Below, piece after piece: positions 53,105 through 63,517 of a stretch of 64,000 nucleotides of DNA (position 1 is its first letter; every line of letters begins with the position of its first letter). Origin of the DNA: [Eubacterium] yurii. GTDB lineage: Bacteria > Bacillota > Clostridia > Peptostreptococcales > Filifactoraceae. The notes under the pieces were generated by a model, which saw nothing but the letters and a program-made list of their open reading frames with translations, made no database searches and was not told the DNA's origin. The position numbers and the translations under genes are program-made. The stretch covers positions 62,001 through 126,000 of the forward strand of contig FUZS01000007.1 in the NCBI GenBank assembly GCA_900167215.1, read 5' to 3'.

Positions 53105-53746
53105 TTACCTTACCTTTGGAAGATGTAAATTATACTTTTCGGATATTAGTCTTATCAAAAATATGACGAAAGCTCCAAATAGTATTCTATAGTTGTAACT
53201 TAATATATCCCTTGAATATATATATATCAAAGCTCCTACAATACTTGATACCGCATAGATATTTCTTGTAAAAATTCCCGGTATACTACCTGCCATCATA
53301 TCTCTTATTACTCCGCCACCTACTCCTGTAAGTACACCGACAAGCACAAGCAAAAATGTATTTTCCACATGACCTCTCATTATCGCTACATTGATACCTA
53401 CTACGGTAAATATTCCAAGTCCTATAGCGTCAGTTATTATCAGCATCTTTTTATATAGCTGTCTGTATTTCAACTTGTAGAGCTTTTTTCTAAATCTAAA
53501 CAAGAACATGAAAATAAAGGCGGTAATGCTTGCAATCAAAATGGAAAAAGGATATTTGATACTTGTAGGCGGTGTTATACCCAGTAACAAATCTCTAAGT
53601 ATACCTCCTCCTACAGAGGTAATTATTGCCAACACCCAGTTTCCGAAAATATCCATCTTTTTATAAATACCTACTACAGTTCCGGAAATAGCAAAGGCTA
53701 TAGTGCCTATTACCTCGAAATAAAAATAAAGTTTTGCAAACTCCAT
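53105..53746 (-). CDS. Trimeric intracellular cation (TRIC) channel family protein
   Basis: A 213-residue protein with seven membrane segments arranged as two repeats of a three-helix unit plus one, the UPF0126/TRIC fold. The two glycine-rich pore signatures GGGILRDLLLG (about 47-57) and GGGVIRDMMAG (about 142-152) are in corresponding places. Prokaryotic members pass monovalent cations; the physiological role is little known. It is convergent with cshA and monocistronic. Confidence 0.9.
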   Translation of the reverse strand: MEFAKLYFYFEVIGTIAFAISGTVVGIYKKMDIFGNWVLAIITSVGGGILRDLLLGITPPTSIKYPFSILIASITAFIFMFLFRFRKKLYKLKYRQLYKKMLIITDAIGLGIFTVVGINVAIMRGHVENTFLLVLVGVLTGVGGGVIRDMMAGSIPGIFTRNIYAVSSIVGALIYIYSRDILSYNYRILFGAFVIFLIRLISEKYNLHLPKVR

Positions 53747-54302
53747 AATTCCCTCTTATACAATAAAATTAAATCTTGATAAAACTTTTATAATATATTC
53801 ATCTTAAGATAAATACCATCTTTTTATTAAACACATATCAAATCTACCCTATGCTTTGACATTTTAACATCTAAGTACTTTTTTTATATTATTAACTTAT
53901 TTATTTTTACAGATTTATAATACTATTACTTAGCTCATATATGGATAAGATTCACTAAAAATTTAGATTTAGTCCCTTAATATTAATGATATCACTGTAA
54001 ATTTTCTAAAAAAATAAATCTAATATTCTTAGGATTTTAGTAAGTTTAAAATATCTATCTGAATATTATCTTATTTAATACTATATTTATAGTATTATTC
54101 AATGAATATATAGATGATTTTACTCAAAAGTTTTTAAGAAAAGTAAATGCATAGCAGGATAAATACTTTTTAGTATCAGAAATTAAAGCCTATTAATTTC
54201 AAAAAAAGTGATATCTTAATAACATTAAAATATCACCATTTAATAAACCATATTTATAAAATTCAAAATCAAAAATCTTTACTATACTATTAAACTGTAA
54301 AC
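53747..54302. other. Gene-free region, AT-rich
   Basis: A 556-bp stretch with no open frame, RNA or repeat family recognised. A short perfect hairpin AATACTATA-TT-TATAGTATT lies near 54077-54096. Confidence 0.4.
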
Positions 54303-54815
54303 TTATGCTTCTTGAATAACCTTTTTGAATTGAGCTGATCTATTTAACAGTTTTATCAAATACGTAAATATTATAACTCTAAGAGGTATATCTACAAGAT
54401 TTTTTACAACTCTTGGACCTGCTACTGCGATAAATGCCTTGCCTGTAGTCATAGAAACCCAAAGAGTATTTAAAGTCATATTTATAAAAACAACATTTAT
54501 AACTGTCGCCAAAATCACATTTTTGAAAGTTATTTCCTTTTTGTAGAAAAAGAAAGAATATACAAAACCTGACAAAAAAGCACTAAGAGTATATCCGTAA
54601 AAATATTCTCCCTTAGGTGCTATGGCAAAACCTATTATATCGGTTACAGCTGCTATAGCTCCTGATACCCACGGATTAAACAACATTCCTATCATCATAG
54701 TGGCAATAAATGCAAATGAAAATCTCATTATCGGAAGTTGTATGGAAAAAAACCTCGTCAAAAGTATTTTTATGGCGGTAAGAAGTGCTCCATATATTAT
54801 TTTTACTGTTTTCAT
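54303..54815 (-). CDS. folT: Folate-type ECF transporter S component
   Basis: A 170-residue membrane protein with six helices. The pattern LTRFFSIQLPIMRFSFAFIATMMIGMLFNPWVSGAIAAVTDIIGF (about 19-63) matches FolT, the folate-binding S subunit that shares a common ECF module. Glycine-rich YFYGYTLSAFLSGFVYSFFFY follows. The ribosome site AAGGAGAG stands before the ATG. No A or T components lie next to it, as is usual for group II ECF systems. No folate riboswitch was seen in the leader. Confidence 0.88.
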   Translation of the reverse strand: MKTVKIIYGALLTAIKILLTRFFSIQLPIMRFSFAFIATMMIGMLFNPWVSGAIAAVTDIIGFAIAPKGEYFYGYTLSAFLSGFVYSFFFYKKEITFKNVILATVINVVFINMTLNTLWVSMTTGKAFIAVAGPRVVKNLVDIPLRVIIFTYLIKLLNRSAQFKKVIQEA

Positions 54816-55339
54816 TACAAAATCTCTCCTTAAAAATCGGATTTAATGTCTTATTAAATCATAAATAATATACTACGTTTCCAAATATTGAATTTTATAA
54901 ATGTTTATCTTGACGAATCTTATCCCATAATACACAGCTGATTATTGAAAGTTTGAATATTATTAATAAACTCTATTTTTACTTTTCATATACTTAGTCT
55001 CATATCATTTAAGATAATAAAATCTGAGTTACAAGTAAAATACAGCATATTTTCTAATTTTTTAAATCAATAATTATACTTAATTTCATATAAGATATTT
55101 CGCATTGTACATTATACCCATATAGAGTATAATTTTAGTCTATTTTTTTATTTTTATTTGAAATTTTTTTAAAAATACATTATATTTGAGACATTTGTCA
55201 TATAACTCATTTTAAATATAGCAATAATTTCAAACCAAGCAACTATAAGTGAAAAAAAGTTAAAACAGTAAAAATTCTCCATTTCCATTTATACATTGCT
55301 ATTTAATTATTATCTTACTAAAGGCTCAATTATTATACG
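54816..55339. other. Gene-free region upstream of folT
   Basis: A 524-bp AT-rich gap that contains the folT promoter and leader. I see no riboswitch-like fold, repeat copy or small gene in it. Confidence 0.4.
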
Positions 55340-55741
55340 CTATCTTGAATAATATGCAACTTTTTTTGAGTTTTCAGCCTCTATACTATTTTTTATCTCA
55401 TTTCCGGCATTTTGTAGACTCTTAGCAAACTCTATCTTCTTACAATCATCACAGAGTCTGCCTGATTTTATCGGCTTGCCGCAGCTTTTGCATTTGAGTA
55501 TGCTATTTTCTTCATCAACCACTTCTATCCTGTCTTGTCTGAGAAGTTTTAATATTATCTTTTCTTCTACTCCTGTTACATCAGAAACTTCCTTAATGTC
55601 TGCTCCGGGATGGTCATATAGATAGTCCCTTACTTTTTTGAAATCATCTTCGACCTTTTTATCCAAACATCTCTTACAAAGTTTTTCTCCGTCTTTTGAC
55701 GCAAAAGATCTACCACATTCAATACAATTTTTCAAATCCAT
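55340..55741 (-). CDS. YvyF-like flagellar-operon zinc-ribbon protein (TIGR03826 type)
   Basis: A 133-residue protein with two zinc-binding ribbons, CIECGR/CKRC near the N-terminus (about 6-22) and CKSCGK/CDDC near residues 88-104. A winged-helix-like part between them (VRDYLYDHPGADIKEVSDVTGVEEKIILKLLRQDRIEV) follows the layout of B. subtilis YvyF, found in flagellar operons near flgM. No flagellar genes are in the window, so the call rests on architecture. It follows the diguanylate cyclase pair in the same direction after about 140 bp. Confidence 0.7.
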   Translation of the reverse strand: MDLKNCIECGRSFASKDGEKLCKRCLDKKVEDDFKKVRDYLYDHPGADIKEVSDVTGVEEKIILKLLRQDRIEVVDEENSILKCKSCGKPIKSGRLCDDCKKIEFAKSLQNAGNEIKNSIEAENSKKVAYYSR

Positions 55742-55882
55742 CTCTATTCTCCTATTATTTTGTTTATAATAATTAACATTTTTTAATACATCAATATTTT
55801 CTTCTTAATAAATAACTGAGATTTACTCACTTTTTATAGAAATTAAGCAGCATTTTAATATCAACTATATAAAAGTCATCAT

Positions 55883-57544
55883 TTATCTTGCCACTGAATT
55901 AGTTTTATTTTTGTAAGCTACCTTGTCTTCATACATTTTTTCATCAGCTATTTTAAATGCCTCATATATGTCGATTTCTCCATCATGATAAATATCGCCC
56001 TTTCCTATTGATATTTTCACAGGTACTTTTTCATCTGACATCTCTATGAAATATTCTCTATATCTAAAATTCTCAATGCAGGAATCTTCTATAATTTGTT
56101 CTGATATTACGACATATTCGTCGCCCCCGGTCCTAAACACGTCTGCTTCCCTAAAATAACTCTTAAGAACTTCCCCTGCTTTTTTTATCATAGCATCTCC
56201 ATATGCATGACCCATAGTGTCGTTTACCTTTTTCAAATCATTGAGGTCACAAGACATTATACTTGCATCTTTAGGTGATTTTTTTAATTCATTCATCTTT
56301 TCTTCAAAGGCAAATCTACTTTTTAGCCCTGTCATTATATCCTGATAGATGTATTTTTTGTACAGATTTGTCTTAACATTTTCATTTTTGGAATTGATAT
56401 AGGAAAGAGCCCCCTGCCATATCTGAAACATAATAAAAAATATAAAGCCCCACAATATGAATCCATACATCGTATATTGACCGTTACTTTTAAAAGTTAC
56501 TATAACAAAAACCAAGGACAGAAAAACATATAGCGAGAAGACTATTGCAATTCCTCTCATATTTTTCCTATTATTACTTGAAGTGAACAATACTACTATT
56601 CCACCTATAAGGGAAGAACAGATTATAATATGGGACAAAGTTGCCATATCTTTAAATCCTAATATTCCTAAAAATGTCATTAAAACTTGAGCAATATAAT
56701 TTATTATCACAATATTTTTTATCCAAAATAAAATCTTTTTTCCATTTTCATTGACTCCACTATCCAATATCTTTAGTATAGTATATGGTAAGAGAAGTAA
56801 GGATGTGTACTCTATAAAGTACAAAAATTCAATATTGGGCGAAAATATATAGGACATAAGTTTATAAGATGTCATAGAATATACTCCGCCAAAAAGAGAA
56901 ATTAAACCTACATTGTAAAGTTTTGATATCTTTGATTTAAGTAAGATAGATATGACATACATCAGAGCTGATATCAAAAAAATGAATAGTAAGACTGCAG
57001 ATATAGACATCCCTACAAAGTCCTCTTTCATTAAATACATGTAAAAATTAGCTTTTTTACCTATTTCTATCGGCCTTATAGTATAAGTATGAACCAACTT
57101 CAACTTAGGTTTTATCTTTATTTTTACTATTGGTGATATGATATTTTGCGGTATTTTTATTATCCTGTATGGGTAGCCTCCACTGTAGGAGAAGTTTTTT
57201 CTGTCTACATGATCTCTATATATTATCTTCCCGTCAACTATAACATCTATATCACTATATCCTATGAAAAGTCCTAAGGACTTTCCTGAAAAGTTGGTTT
57301 CACCGCTTATATTTATCTTTAATTCAAATTCTTCATCGACATCAATTAAGGTAGGCAAGTTTATATAGCTGTCCTTACCCTTATAAGTCAACTGCGCTTT
57401 ATCTATTTTACTTATTGGTTTAAAGTCTTCAATATTTGCATTTTCGCTTGTATAGTAAGATTTTACTGAAAAAATGGAAACTAATATTGCCGTTATTAAA
57501 ATTATATATATAATTTCAGGTATTTTTCTAAAATTAATTGGCAT
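55883..57544 (-). CDS. Membrane diguanylate cyclase with extracytoplasmic sensor domain (GGDEY)
   Basis: A 553-residue signalling protein that makes c-di-GMP. It has an N-terminal anchor helix (about 10-28), an outside beta-rich sensor region (about 30-170), seven or so membrane helices (about 180-375) and a cytosolic GGDEF domain (about 390-550). The signature reads GGDEY rather than GGDEF, and the upstream DLNDLKKVNDTMGHAYGDAMI box is intact, so activity is plausible. The layout is like 7TMR-DISM receptors. Its paralogue with the same architecture lies 42 bp upstream. Confidence 0.88.
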   Translation of the reverse strand: MPINFRKIPEIIYIILITAILVSIFSVKSYYTSENANIEDFKPISKIDKAQLTYKGKDSYINLPTLIDVDEEFELKINISGETNFSGKSLGLFIGYSDIDVIVDGKIIYRDHVDRKNFSYSGGYPYRIIKIPQNIISPIVKIKIKPKLKLVHTYTIRPIEIGKKANFYMYLMKEDFVGMSISAVLLFIFLISALMYVISILLKSKISKLYNVGLISLFGGVYSMTSYKLMSYIFSPNIEFLYFIEYTSLLLLPYTILKILDSGVNENGKKILFWIKNIVIINYIAQVLMTFLGILGFKDMATLSHIIICSSLIGGIVVLFTSSNNRKNMRGIAIVFSLYVFLSLVFVIVTFKSNGQYTMYGFILWGFIFFIMFQIWQGALSYINSKNENVKTNLYKKYIYQDIMTGLKSRFAFEEKMNELKKSPKDASIMSCDLNDLKKVNDTMGHAYGDAMIKKAGEVLKSYFREADVFRTGGDEYVVISEQIIEDSCIENFRYREYFIEMSDEKVPVKISIGKGDIYHDGEIDIYEAFKIADEKMYEDKVAYKNKTNSVAR

Positions 57545-57586
57545 AGTATTGTATTTCCTTGTTAAATTTATCTTTTAATATTAAAT

Positions 57587-59314
57587 TTATCTTCTTATTT
57601 TATTCTTCTTATTTTTAATTTTGTCTTCGTACATATTCTTGTCTGATAATTTTATTACTTCTTCCAAACTTAGCTCTCCTTTCGGATCATATATTGCATA
57701 TCCTATTGAAAAACTTATTTCTATCTTATCAGAGACAGTCGGTACATTCACTATATTTTTGATATTATCTATAATTGTTGTATCATACTTTCCATCACAT
57801 ATTACCATAAACTCGTCTCCACCTGTACGATATACTGTCGAAGAGGGAAGATTTTCTTTCAAATATTGAGATACTCCCTTTATAGCTTTATCCCCGGCAT
57901 CATGACCCACAAAGTCATTTATCATTTTTAAATTATTCAAATCAGCAGTTATTATAATATGTTTCTTAGGTTTTTCTTTAATTTCTTTAATCTTTTGCTC
58001 AAAAGAATATCTGTTGTTTACAGATGTCAAGGTATCAATTTCTATCATCTCACGATATATTTCCGACTTTGTATTTTCATCCTTAATTCTTTGGTAATTT
58101 TGAGAAAACATATATACCTGTAAAATAACGAAAATCAAGGTATTTACTATCAATACGGAAGTTAGATTTATAGTATTGTTAGCATTAAAGGATGTAATTC
58201 CTATTGCCAAATTAACAAATAGAGGAATAACCGAAATTGCGAGTAAAATACTGTCCTTATTCTTCCTGTTTATTGAAAAAATCAGTGATACTGCTATCAA
58301 TATTCCATATATAAAGTTAAGAATCAGATTAGATGAAAGCAAATACTTAAAATCCGATAATCTTGTAACTGTTAGTATAAGCTCCACAATATAAGTAATT
58401 TCCAATACCTTAACAGCCACAGCTATTATTTTAGTAAAAATAGGCTTTACTTTATTTTCAATCAGCTTTAGAACAGGATATATCATAAACATGAAAGGTC
58501 CATAGTCTAAAAAGTATATTATGGCTCTTTTTTCGCTTAATAAATATATCACCGTCTTGATCTTAGTCAAAAAATACATTCCTGTTAGCAAGAGCGACAT
58601 TCCCACATAGAAAATACTGTTTTCAAAAACCCCGCTGCTGTAACTTGACACTGATATTACCATAGAAACTAGGAACAGCATAAACATTAGAAATACCAAA
58701 CTCAAAATAGGAAAGTCCTTTTCAAGCATATTGATAAAAAAATCATCCCTATTACCTAAATCTATACTTTCTATACTGTATCTTGCCTCAAAATTAAGCT
58801 TTGGATAGTAATTTATAGTCATTATTGGATTTTTGATTTTTTTAGGTAAATTAATTATAGTATAAATTTGACCTCCGTTGCTTTTTGGCATGGTAATTTG
58901 AGGAGACTCGCTTTTATAAAACACTTGACCATCTATGGATATATCGTAGTCCGTGTAATTTGTAAGCATTCCTATAGATCTTCCTTCATAGTCATACTTT
59001 GCCAACACTACCTTAATGCTAAAAGGTTTAGTTGTCTTTATTTTTTCAGGTAAAGTTATCAACTTCTTTTCACTTGAATCATCTGATGTTAAAACAACGT
59101 CCCTACTAATTTGTATAACACTCTTAGATTTTATTCTATTATCCGGATCAATATTAAAATATAACTTTGGGAAAATAACACAAACAAAAAATAAGATAAG
59201 TAATATATATATATTTTTCAAAATCTTTTGAAAATTTTTGTTTATTCCTCTCCCTCCCCTAATCTTGAAGTCCTTATATTCTATTTTATATATTTTTTTT
59301 ATTTTAAGGTCCAT
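57587..59314 (-). CDS. Membrane diguanylate cyclase with extracytoplasmic sensor domain (GGDEF)
   Basis: A 575-residue paralogue of the downstream gene. It has a cytosolic start, an anchor helix (about 30-48), an outside beta-rich sensor (about 55-195), a multi-helix membrane domain (about 200-400) and a GGDEF domain (about 415-570) with DLNNLKMINDFVGHDAGDKAI and YRTGGDEFMVICD. The two proteins keep common sensor features (IGMLTNYTDYDISIDGQ here, LGLFIGYSDIDVIVDGK there). A tandem duplication followed by divergence explains them; the 42-bp gap suggests one transcript. Confidence 0.88.
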   Translation of the reverse strand: MDLKIKKIYKIEYKDFKIRGGRGINKNFQKILKNIYILLILFFVCVIFPKLYFNIDPDNRIKSKSVIQISRDVVLTSDDSSEKKLITLPEKIKTTKPFSIKVVLAKYDYEGRSIGMLTNYTDYDISIDGQVFYKSESPQITMPKSNGGQIYTIINLPKKIKNPIMTINYYPKLNFEARYSIESIDLGNRDDFFINMLEKDFPILSLVFLMFMLFLVSMVISVSSYSSGVFENSIFYVGMSLLLTGMYFLTKIKTVIYLLSEKRAIIYFLDYGPFMFMIYPVLKLIENKVKPIFTKIIAVAVKVLEITYIVELILTVTRLSDFKYLLSSNLILNFIYGILIAVSLIFSINRKNKDSILLAISVIPLFVNLAIGITSFNANNTINLTSVLIVNTLIFVILQVYMFSQNYQRIKDENTKSEIYREMIEIDTLTSVNNRYSFEQKIKEIKEKPKKHIIITADLNNLKMINDFVGHDAGDKAIKGVSQYLKENLPSSTVYRTGGDEFMVICDGKYDTTIIDNIKNIVNVPTVSDKIEISFSIGYAIYDPKGELSLEEVIKLSDKNMYEDKIKNKKNKIRR

Positions 59315-59615
59315 TTTTGCAACTTTCCAAATTATATTAATATAAAGTTTAAAAATATATTTATAATTATCTTATTATTTATCGTACAATTTCACTTAAT
59401 TTTTATCCTAATATCCAATTATTATATTTAAATTTTAAAAAATGTGAAAAAATCTTCAAAACAAGCTATAATTAATCAATACTATGTAAGACAAAAAATT
59501 TTTTATTTTATAAATTTCATTTATAAAAAGCTTATATAATCATTATACACGGCTATAAAACATACTATATAATATATCTTAAAAAGAAAAATATTTAAAT
59601 TTTTTTTTAAATCAA

Positions 59616-59644
59616 TTGCTAATCGTAAAGAATTTTGATATAAT
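59616..59644 (+). promoter_or_regulatory. Promoter upstream of nifJ
   Basis: TTGCTA (59616-59621), a 17-nt spacer and TATAAT (59639-59644) with an extended TGA before the -10. If used, the mRNA carries a leader of about 250 nt to the start at 59905. The rest of the 590-bp gap shows only AT-rich sequence, without a recognised riboswitch. Confidence 0.7.
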
Positions 59645-59904
59645 AGAGTCGTAAAAAAATTGATTATTTTTTTGCAGATTTAATTTCAAATGATAATTTA
59701 ATACATGAATCACATAAGATTTTAAATGCTTATTTAATGTTAGAAAATAAATATTGCTAACCCCTTAAAATTTTTATGAGTATAATTATCATTTAATATA
59801 GTATGTATCACCTTCAACTTGTAATATAGGCAATGTTAATGGTACATATTTTCAGTTTATTAATTATTTTTATTATAAATTTATATTATTAGGAGGATTT
59901 AATA

Positions 59905-62900
59905 ATGGCTAAAATGAAGACTATGGACGGTAATACCGCTGCCGCTCACGTATCGTATGCTTTTACTGAAGTGGCTGCAATATTCCCGATAACTCCGTCA
60001 TCACCAATGGCTGAAGTAGTTGACGAATGGGCTGCAAACGGACTGAAAAATATCTTCGGTCAACCTGTAAGAGTAACTGAGCTTCAATCAGAAGCAGGCG
60101 CTGCCGGTGCCGTACACGGTTCACTTTCTACAGGAGCACTTACTACTACTTATACAGCATCTCAAGGACTTTTACTTATGATACCGAATATGTATAAGAT
60201 TGCCGGCGAATTGCTTCCTTGCGTATTCCACGTATCAGCAAGAGCATTGGCTACTCATGCTCTTTCAATATTTGGCGATCACTCTGACGTTATGTCTGCA
60301 AGACAAACAGGATTTGCTATGCTATGTTCAGGCTCAGTTCAAGAAGTTATGGACCTTGGCTCTATAGCGCATCTTGCTTCAATAAAATCAAGAGTTCCTT
60401 TCATGCATTTCTTCGACGGTTTCAGAACATCACATGAAGTTCAAAAAGTTGAGGTAATGGAATTTGATAAATTAAAAGATTTGGTAGATATGGATGCTGT
60501 AGCTGCTTTTAGAGCAAGAGCACTCGATCCTAACCATCCATATACAAAGGGTACTGCACAAAACCCTGACATATTCTTCCAAGCAAGAGAAGCTTCAAAC
60601 GTATTTTACAATGAAGTTCCCGGCATAGTAAAAAAATACATGGAAGATATATCAAGAATAACAGGCAGAGAATATAAGCCGTTCAACTACTACGGTGCAA
60701 GTGATGCTACAGAAGTTATAGTTGCTATGGGTTCAGTTACTGAAACTATAGAAGAAGTAGTTGACCATCTTAATGCAAACGGAAGAAAAGTCGGCGTAAT
60801 AAAAGTTCATCTTTACAGACCGTTTGTAAAAGAATACTTCTTAGAATCTATTCCTAAAACAGTACAAAAAATTGCCGTACTTGACAGAACTAAAGAACCT
60901 GGAGCTCCTGCTGAACCTTTACATCTTGATGTTGAATCAGTATACTTCGGCGAAAGCAAAAAACCTCTTATAGTCGGCGGAAGATACGGTCTTGGTTCTA
61001 AGGATACTACTCCTACAGATATATTGACAGTATTTGACAACTTAAAATTGGATACTCCTAAAAATAATTTTACAGTTTCAATCGTGGACGATGTTACTAA
61101 TCTTTCACTACCTTCATCAGAAAAATTGGCTATAAGACAAGCCGGTACAGTTAGATGTAAATTCTGGGGACTTGGCTCAGACGGTACAGTTGGTGCTAAC
61201 AAGCAAGCCATAAAGGTAATAGGTGACTACACTAACAAATATGCTCAAGGATACTTCTCTTATGACTCTAAGAAATCAGGCGGAGTTACAGTATCACACT
61301 TGAGATTCGGTGACAAACCTATACGTTCAACTTATTTGATAGTTGAAGCTGACTTCATAGCTTGTCATACTCCATCATATGTAAAATTGTATGATGTAAT
61401 CAAAGGACTTAAGGACGGCGGTACATTCGTACTAAACAGTCCATGGGAAGTAGATCAATTAGATGATGAATTGCCGGATTCACTTAAGAAATACATTGCT
61501 GAACACAATATTAACTTCTATATAATAAATGCAAATAAGATAGCAAGCGAAATAGGTCTTGGCTCAAGAATAAATATGATAATGCAATCAGCATTCTTCA
61601 AATTGGCAGATGTTATGCCTTATGATGAAGCTGTAAAACACTTGAAAGACTCTATAGTTAAGTCTTACGGTAAGAAAGGTCAGGAAATACTTGATAAGAA
61701 CTTCAAAGCCGTTGACATGGGCGCTGATGCCTTGGTTAAGGTTGAAGTTCCTGCATCATGGAAGGATTTGGCTTATTCTAAGATTGATGTTGTTAAAAAG
61801 GGCGATCCTGATTATATTAAGAATATATTGAGAGTTACAAACGCACAAGACGGAGATTCTCTTCCTGTATCAACATTCAAAGGCTACGAAGACGGTAATG
61901 TTCCATCAGGTGCTTCTGCTTACGAAAAACGTGGTATAGCGACTCATGTTCCTGAATGGAAAATAGAAAACTGTATACAATGTAATCAATGTGCCTTTGT
62001 TTGTCCACATGCTGCTATAAGACCATATCTATTGGATGAAAAACAAAAAGCAGATGCTCCTGAAGGTTTCGATACACTTAAGGCTGTCGGTAAGGGTCTT
62101 GAAGGACTTGAATACAGAATACAAGTTTCTCCTTATGACTGTACAGGTTGCGGAAACTGCGTAGACGTGTGCCCTGGAAAGAAAGCTCAAAAAGCTCTTG
62201 AAATGAAATCATTTGAAGAAATGAAAGACTCTTATGCCCCACTTTTCGAATATGCTAACGACAAAGTTGGATACAGAGATGATATTCTTGAAAGAACATC
62301 AGTAAAAGGTAGTCAATTCATGCAACCACTTCTTGAGTTCTCAGGTGCTTGTGCAGGTTGCGGTGAAACACCTTATGCAAAACTTATAACTCAAATGTTC
62401 GGTGACAGAATGATAATAGCAAATGCTACAGGTTGTTCTTCAATCTGGGGTGGTTCTGCTCCTACATCAGTTTATACGACTAACTCAAATGGTAGAGGAC
62501 CGGCTTGGGCGAACTCACTATTTGAAGACAATGCCGAATACGGATACGGTATGGCTATGGGTGTAAAGGCTCTAAGAGAAAGATTATCTGAAGAAATAAC
62601 TGCTCTTATAGACAAAGATATACCACAAGATGCTAAAGCTGCTTTGACTGAATGGCTTGACAAAAAAGATGACGGCGAAGGCACTTTGGAAAGAAAAGAC
62701 AATGTAATAAACGCATTAGCTAAGATAACTGGCGACGGAAAAGAATTAGCTGATTCTATAAAAGCTCATCAAGACTACCTTGACAAGAAGTCAGTATGGA
62801 TATTCGGTGGTGACGGTTGGGCTTATGATATAGGCTACGGCGGACTTGACCACGTTATAGCATCAGGAGAAGATGTGAACATCATGGTATTTGACACAGA

Positions 62901-63444
62901 AGTTTACTCAAATACAGGTGGTCAATCATCAAAAGCTACTCCAACAGCTGCTGTAGCAAAATTTGCCGCAGCAGGTAAGAGAGTAAGAAAGAAAGACTTA
63001 GGTCTTATAGCGACATCTTACGGATATGTATATGTAGCTCAAGTTGCTCTTGGTGCTGATAAGAATCAATTATTGAAAGCATTAAAAGAAGCTGAAAGCT
63101 ATAAGGGACCATCTCTAATCATAGGTTACGCACCTTGTATCAACCATGGTTTGAAAGAAGGTATGGGTAGAACTATAGCTAACGAAAAACAAGCTGTAGA
63201 CGCCGGATACTGGCATCTATACAGATACAATCCTATGCTTGCTCATGAAGGCAAGAATCCATTCACTCTTGACTCAAAAGAACCTTCAGCATCATTTAGA
63301 GAATTTATCGATAAACAAGTAAGATATACTTCACTTAAGATTACTTTCCCTGAAATAGCTGAAGAATTGTATGACAAGGCTGAACAAGAAGCTAAGATAA
63401 GATACAACAACTACAAGGCTATGGCTGAAAGAACAATATTCTAA
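59905..63444 (+). CDS. nifJ: Pyruvate:ferredoxin (flavodoxin) oxidoreductase, single-chain
   Basis: An 1179-residue enzyme oxidising pyruvate to acetyl-CoA and CO2 while reducing ferredoxin, central to anaerobic fermentation. Domain order is canonical: an N-terminal pyrimidine-binding domain (FPITPSSPMAEVVDEW, about 27-42), a CoA/gamma region, a two-cluster ferredoxin domain (CIQCNQCAFVCPHAA at about 691-705, CTGCGNCVDVCPG at about 749-761), then the TPP domain (CAGCGETPYAK, ATGCSSIWGG, GGDGWAYDIGYGG, NTGGQSSKATPTA). All cluster cysteines are present. Codon use is strongly biased and even, as for a highly expressed gene. AGGAGG precedes the ATG. Confidence 0.97.
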   Translation: MAKMKTMDGNTAAAHVSYAFTEVAAIFPITPSSPMAEVVDEWAANGLKNIFGQPVRVTELQSEAGAAGAVHGSLSTGALTTTYTASQGLLLMIPNMYKIAGELLPCVFHVSARALATHALSIFGDHSDVMSARQTGFAMLCSGSVQEVMDLGSIAHLASIKSRVPFMHFFDGFRTSHEVQKVEVMEFDKLKDLVDMDAVAAFRARALDPNHPYTKGTAQNPDIFFQAREASNVFYNEVPGIVKKYMEDISRITGREYKPFNYYGASDATEVIVAMGSVTETIEEVVDHLNANGRKVGVIKVHLYRPFVKEYFLESIPKTVQKIAVLDRTKEPGAPAEPLHLDVESVYFGESKKPLIVGGRYGLGSKDTTPTDILTVFDNLKLDTPKNNFTVSIVDDVTNLSLPSSEKLAIRQAGTVRCKFWGLGSDGTVGANKQAIKVIGDYTNKYAQGYFSYDSKKSGGVTVSHLRFGDKPIRSTYLIVEADFIACHTPSYVKLYDVIKGLKDGGTFVLNSPWEVDQLDDELPDSLKKYIAEHNINFYIINANKIASEIGLGSRINMIMQSAFFKLADVMPYDEAVKHLKDSIVKSYGKKGQEILDKNFKAVDMGADALVKVEVPASWKDLAYSKIDVVKKGDPDYIKNILRVTNAQDGDSLPVSTFKGYEDGNVPSGASAYEKRGIATHVPEWKIENCIQCNQCAFVCPHAAIRPYLLDEKQKADAPEGFDTLKAVGKGLEGLEYRIQVSPYDCTGCGNCVDVCPGKKAQKALEMKSFEEMKDSYAPLFEYANDKVGYRDDILERTSVKGSQFMQPLLEFSGACAGCGETPYAKLITQMFGDRMIIANATGCSSIWGGSAPTSVYTTNSNGRGPAWANSLFEDNAEYGYGMAMGVKALRERLSEEITALIDKDIPQDAKAALTEWLDKKDDGEGTLERKDNVINALAKITGDGKELADSIKAHQDYLDKKSVWIFGGDGWAYDIGYGGLDHVIASGEDVNIMVFDTEVYSNTGGQSSKATPTAAVAKFAAAGKRVRKKDLGLIATSYGYVYVAQVALGADKNQLLKALKEAESYKGPSLIIGYAPCINHGLKEGMGRTIANEKQAVDAGYWHLYRYNPMLAHEGKNPFTLDSKEPSASFREFIDKQVRYTSLKITFPEIAEELYDKAEQEAKIRYNNYKAMAERTIF

Positions 63445-63480
63445 TAGACTTCATTTTTATAAAGATATTGGATAATTATA

Positions 63481-63516
63481 AAAACCTCGGAAAATAAATC
63501 CGAGGTTTTTATTTTT
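63481..63516 (+). terminator. Terminator of nifJ
   Basis: AAAACCTCGG (63481-63490) and CCGAGGTTTT (63500-63509) form a 10-bp stem with a 9-nt loop, followed by TTATTTTT. A clear intrinsic terminator about 37 bp past the stop. Confidence 0.92.
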
Positions 63517-63517
63517 A

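Noticed and set aside
54816-55339. A tetrahydrofolate riboswitch in front of folT
   Set aside because: No matching conserved segments were recognised in the leader region.
55883-57544. GGDEY as evidence of an inactive diguanylate cyclase
   Set aside because: A conservative Phe to Tyr change with the metal and substrate residues intact does not by itself argue for loss of activity.
60813-61211. A 132-codon minus-strand frame within nifJ
   Set aside because: nifJ is intact and strongly codon-biased here; the antisense frame is a by-product of that bias.
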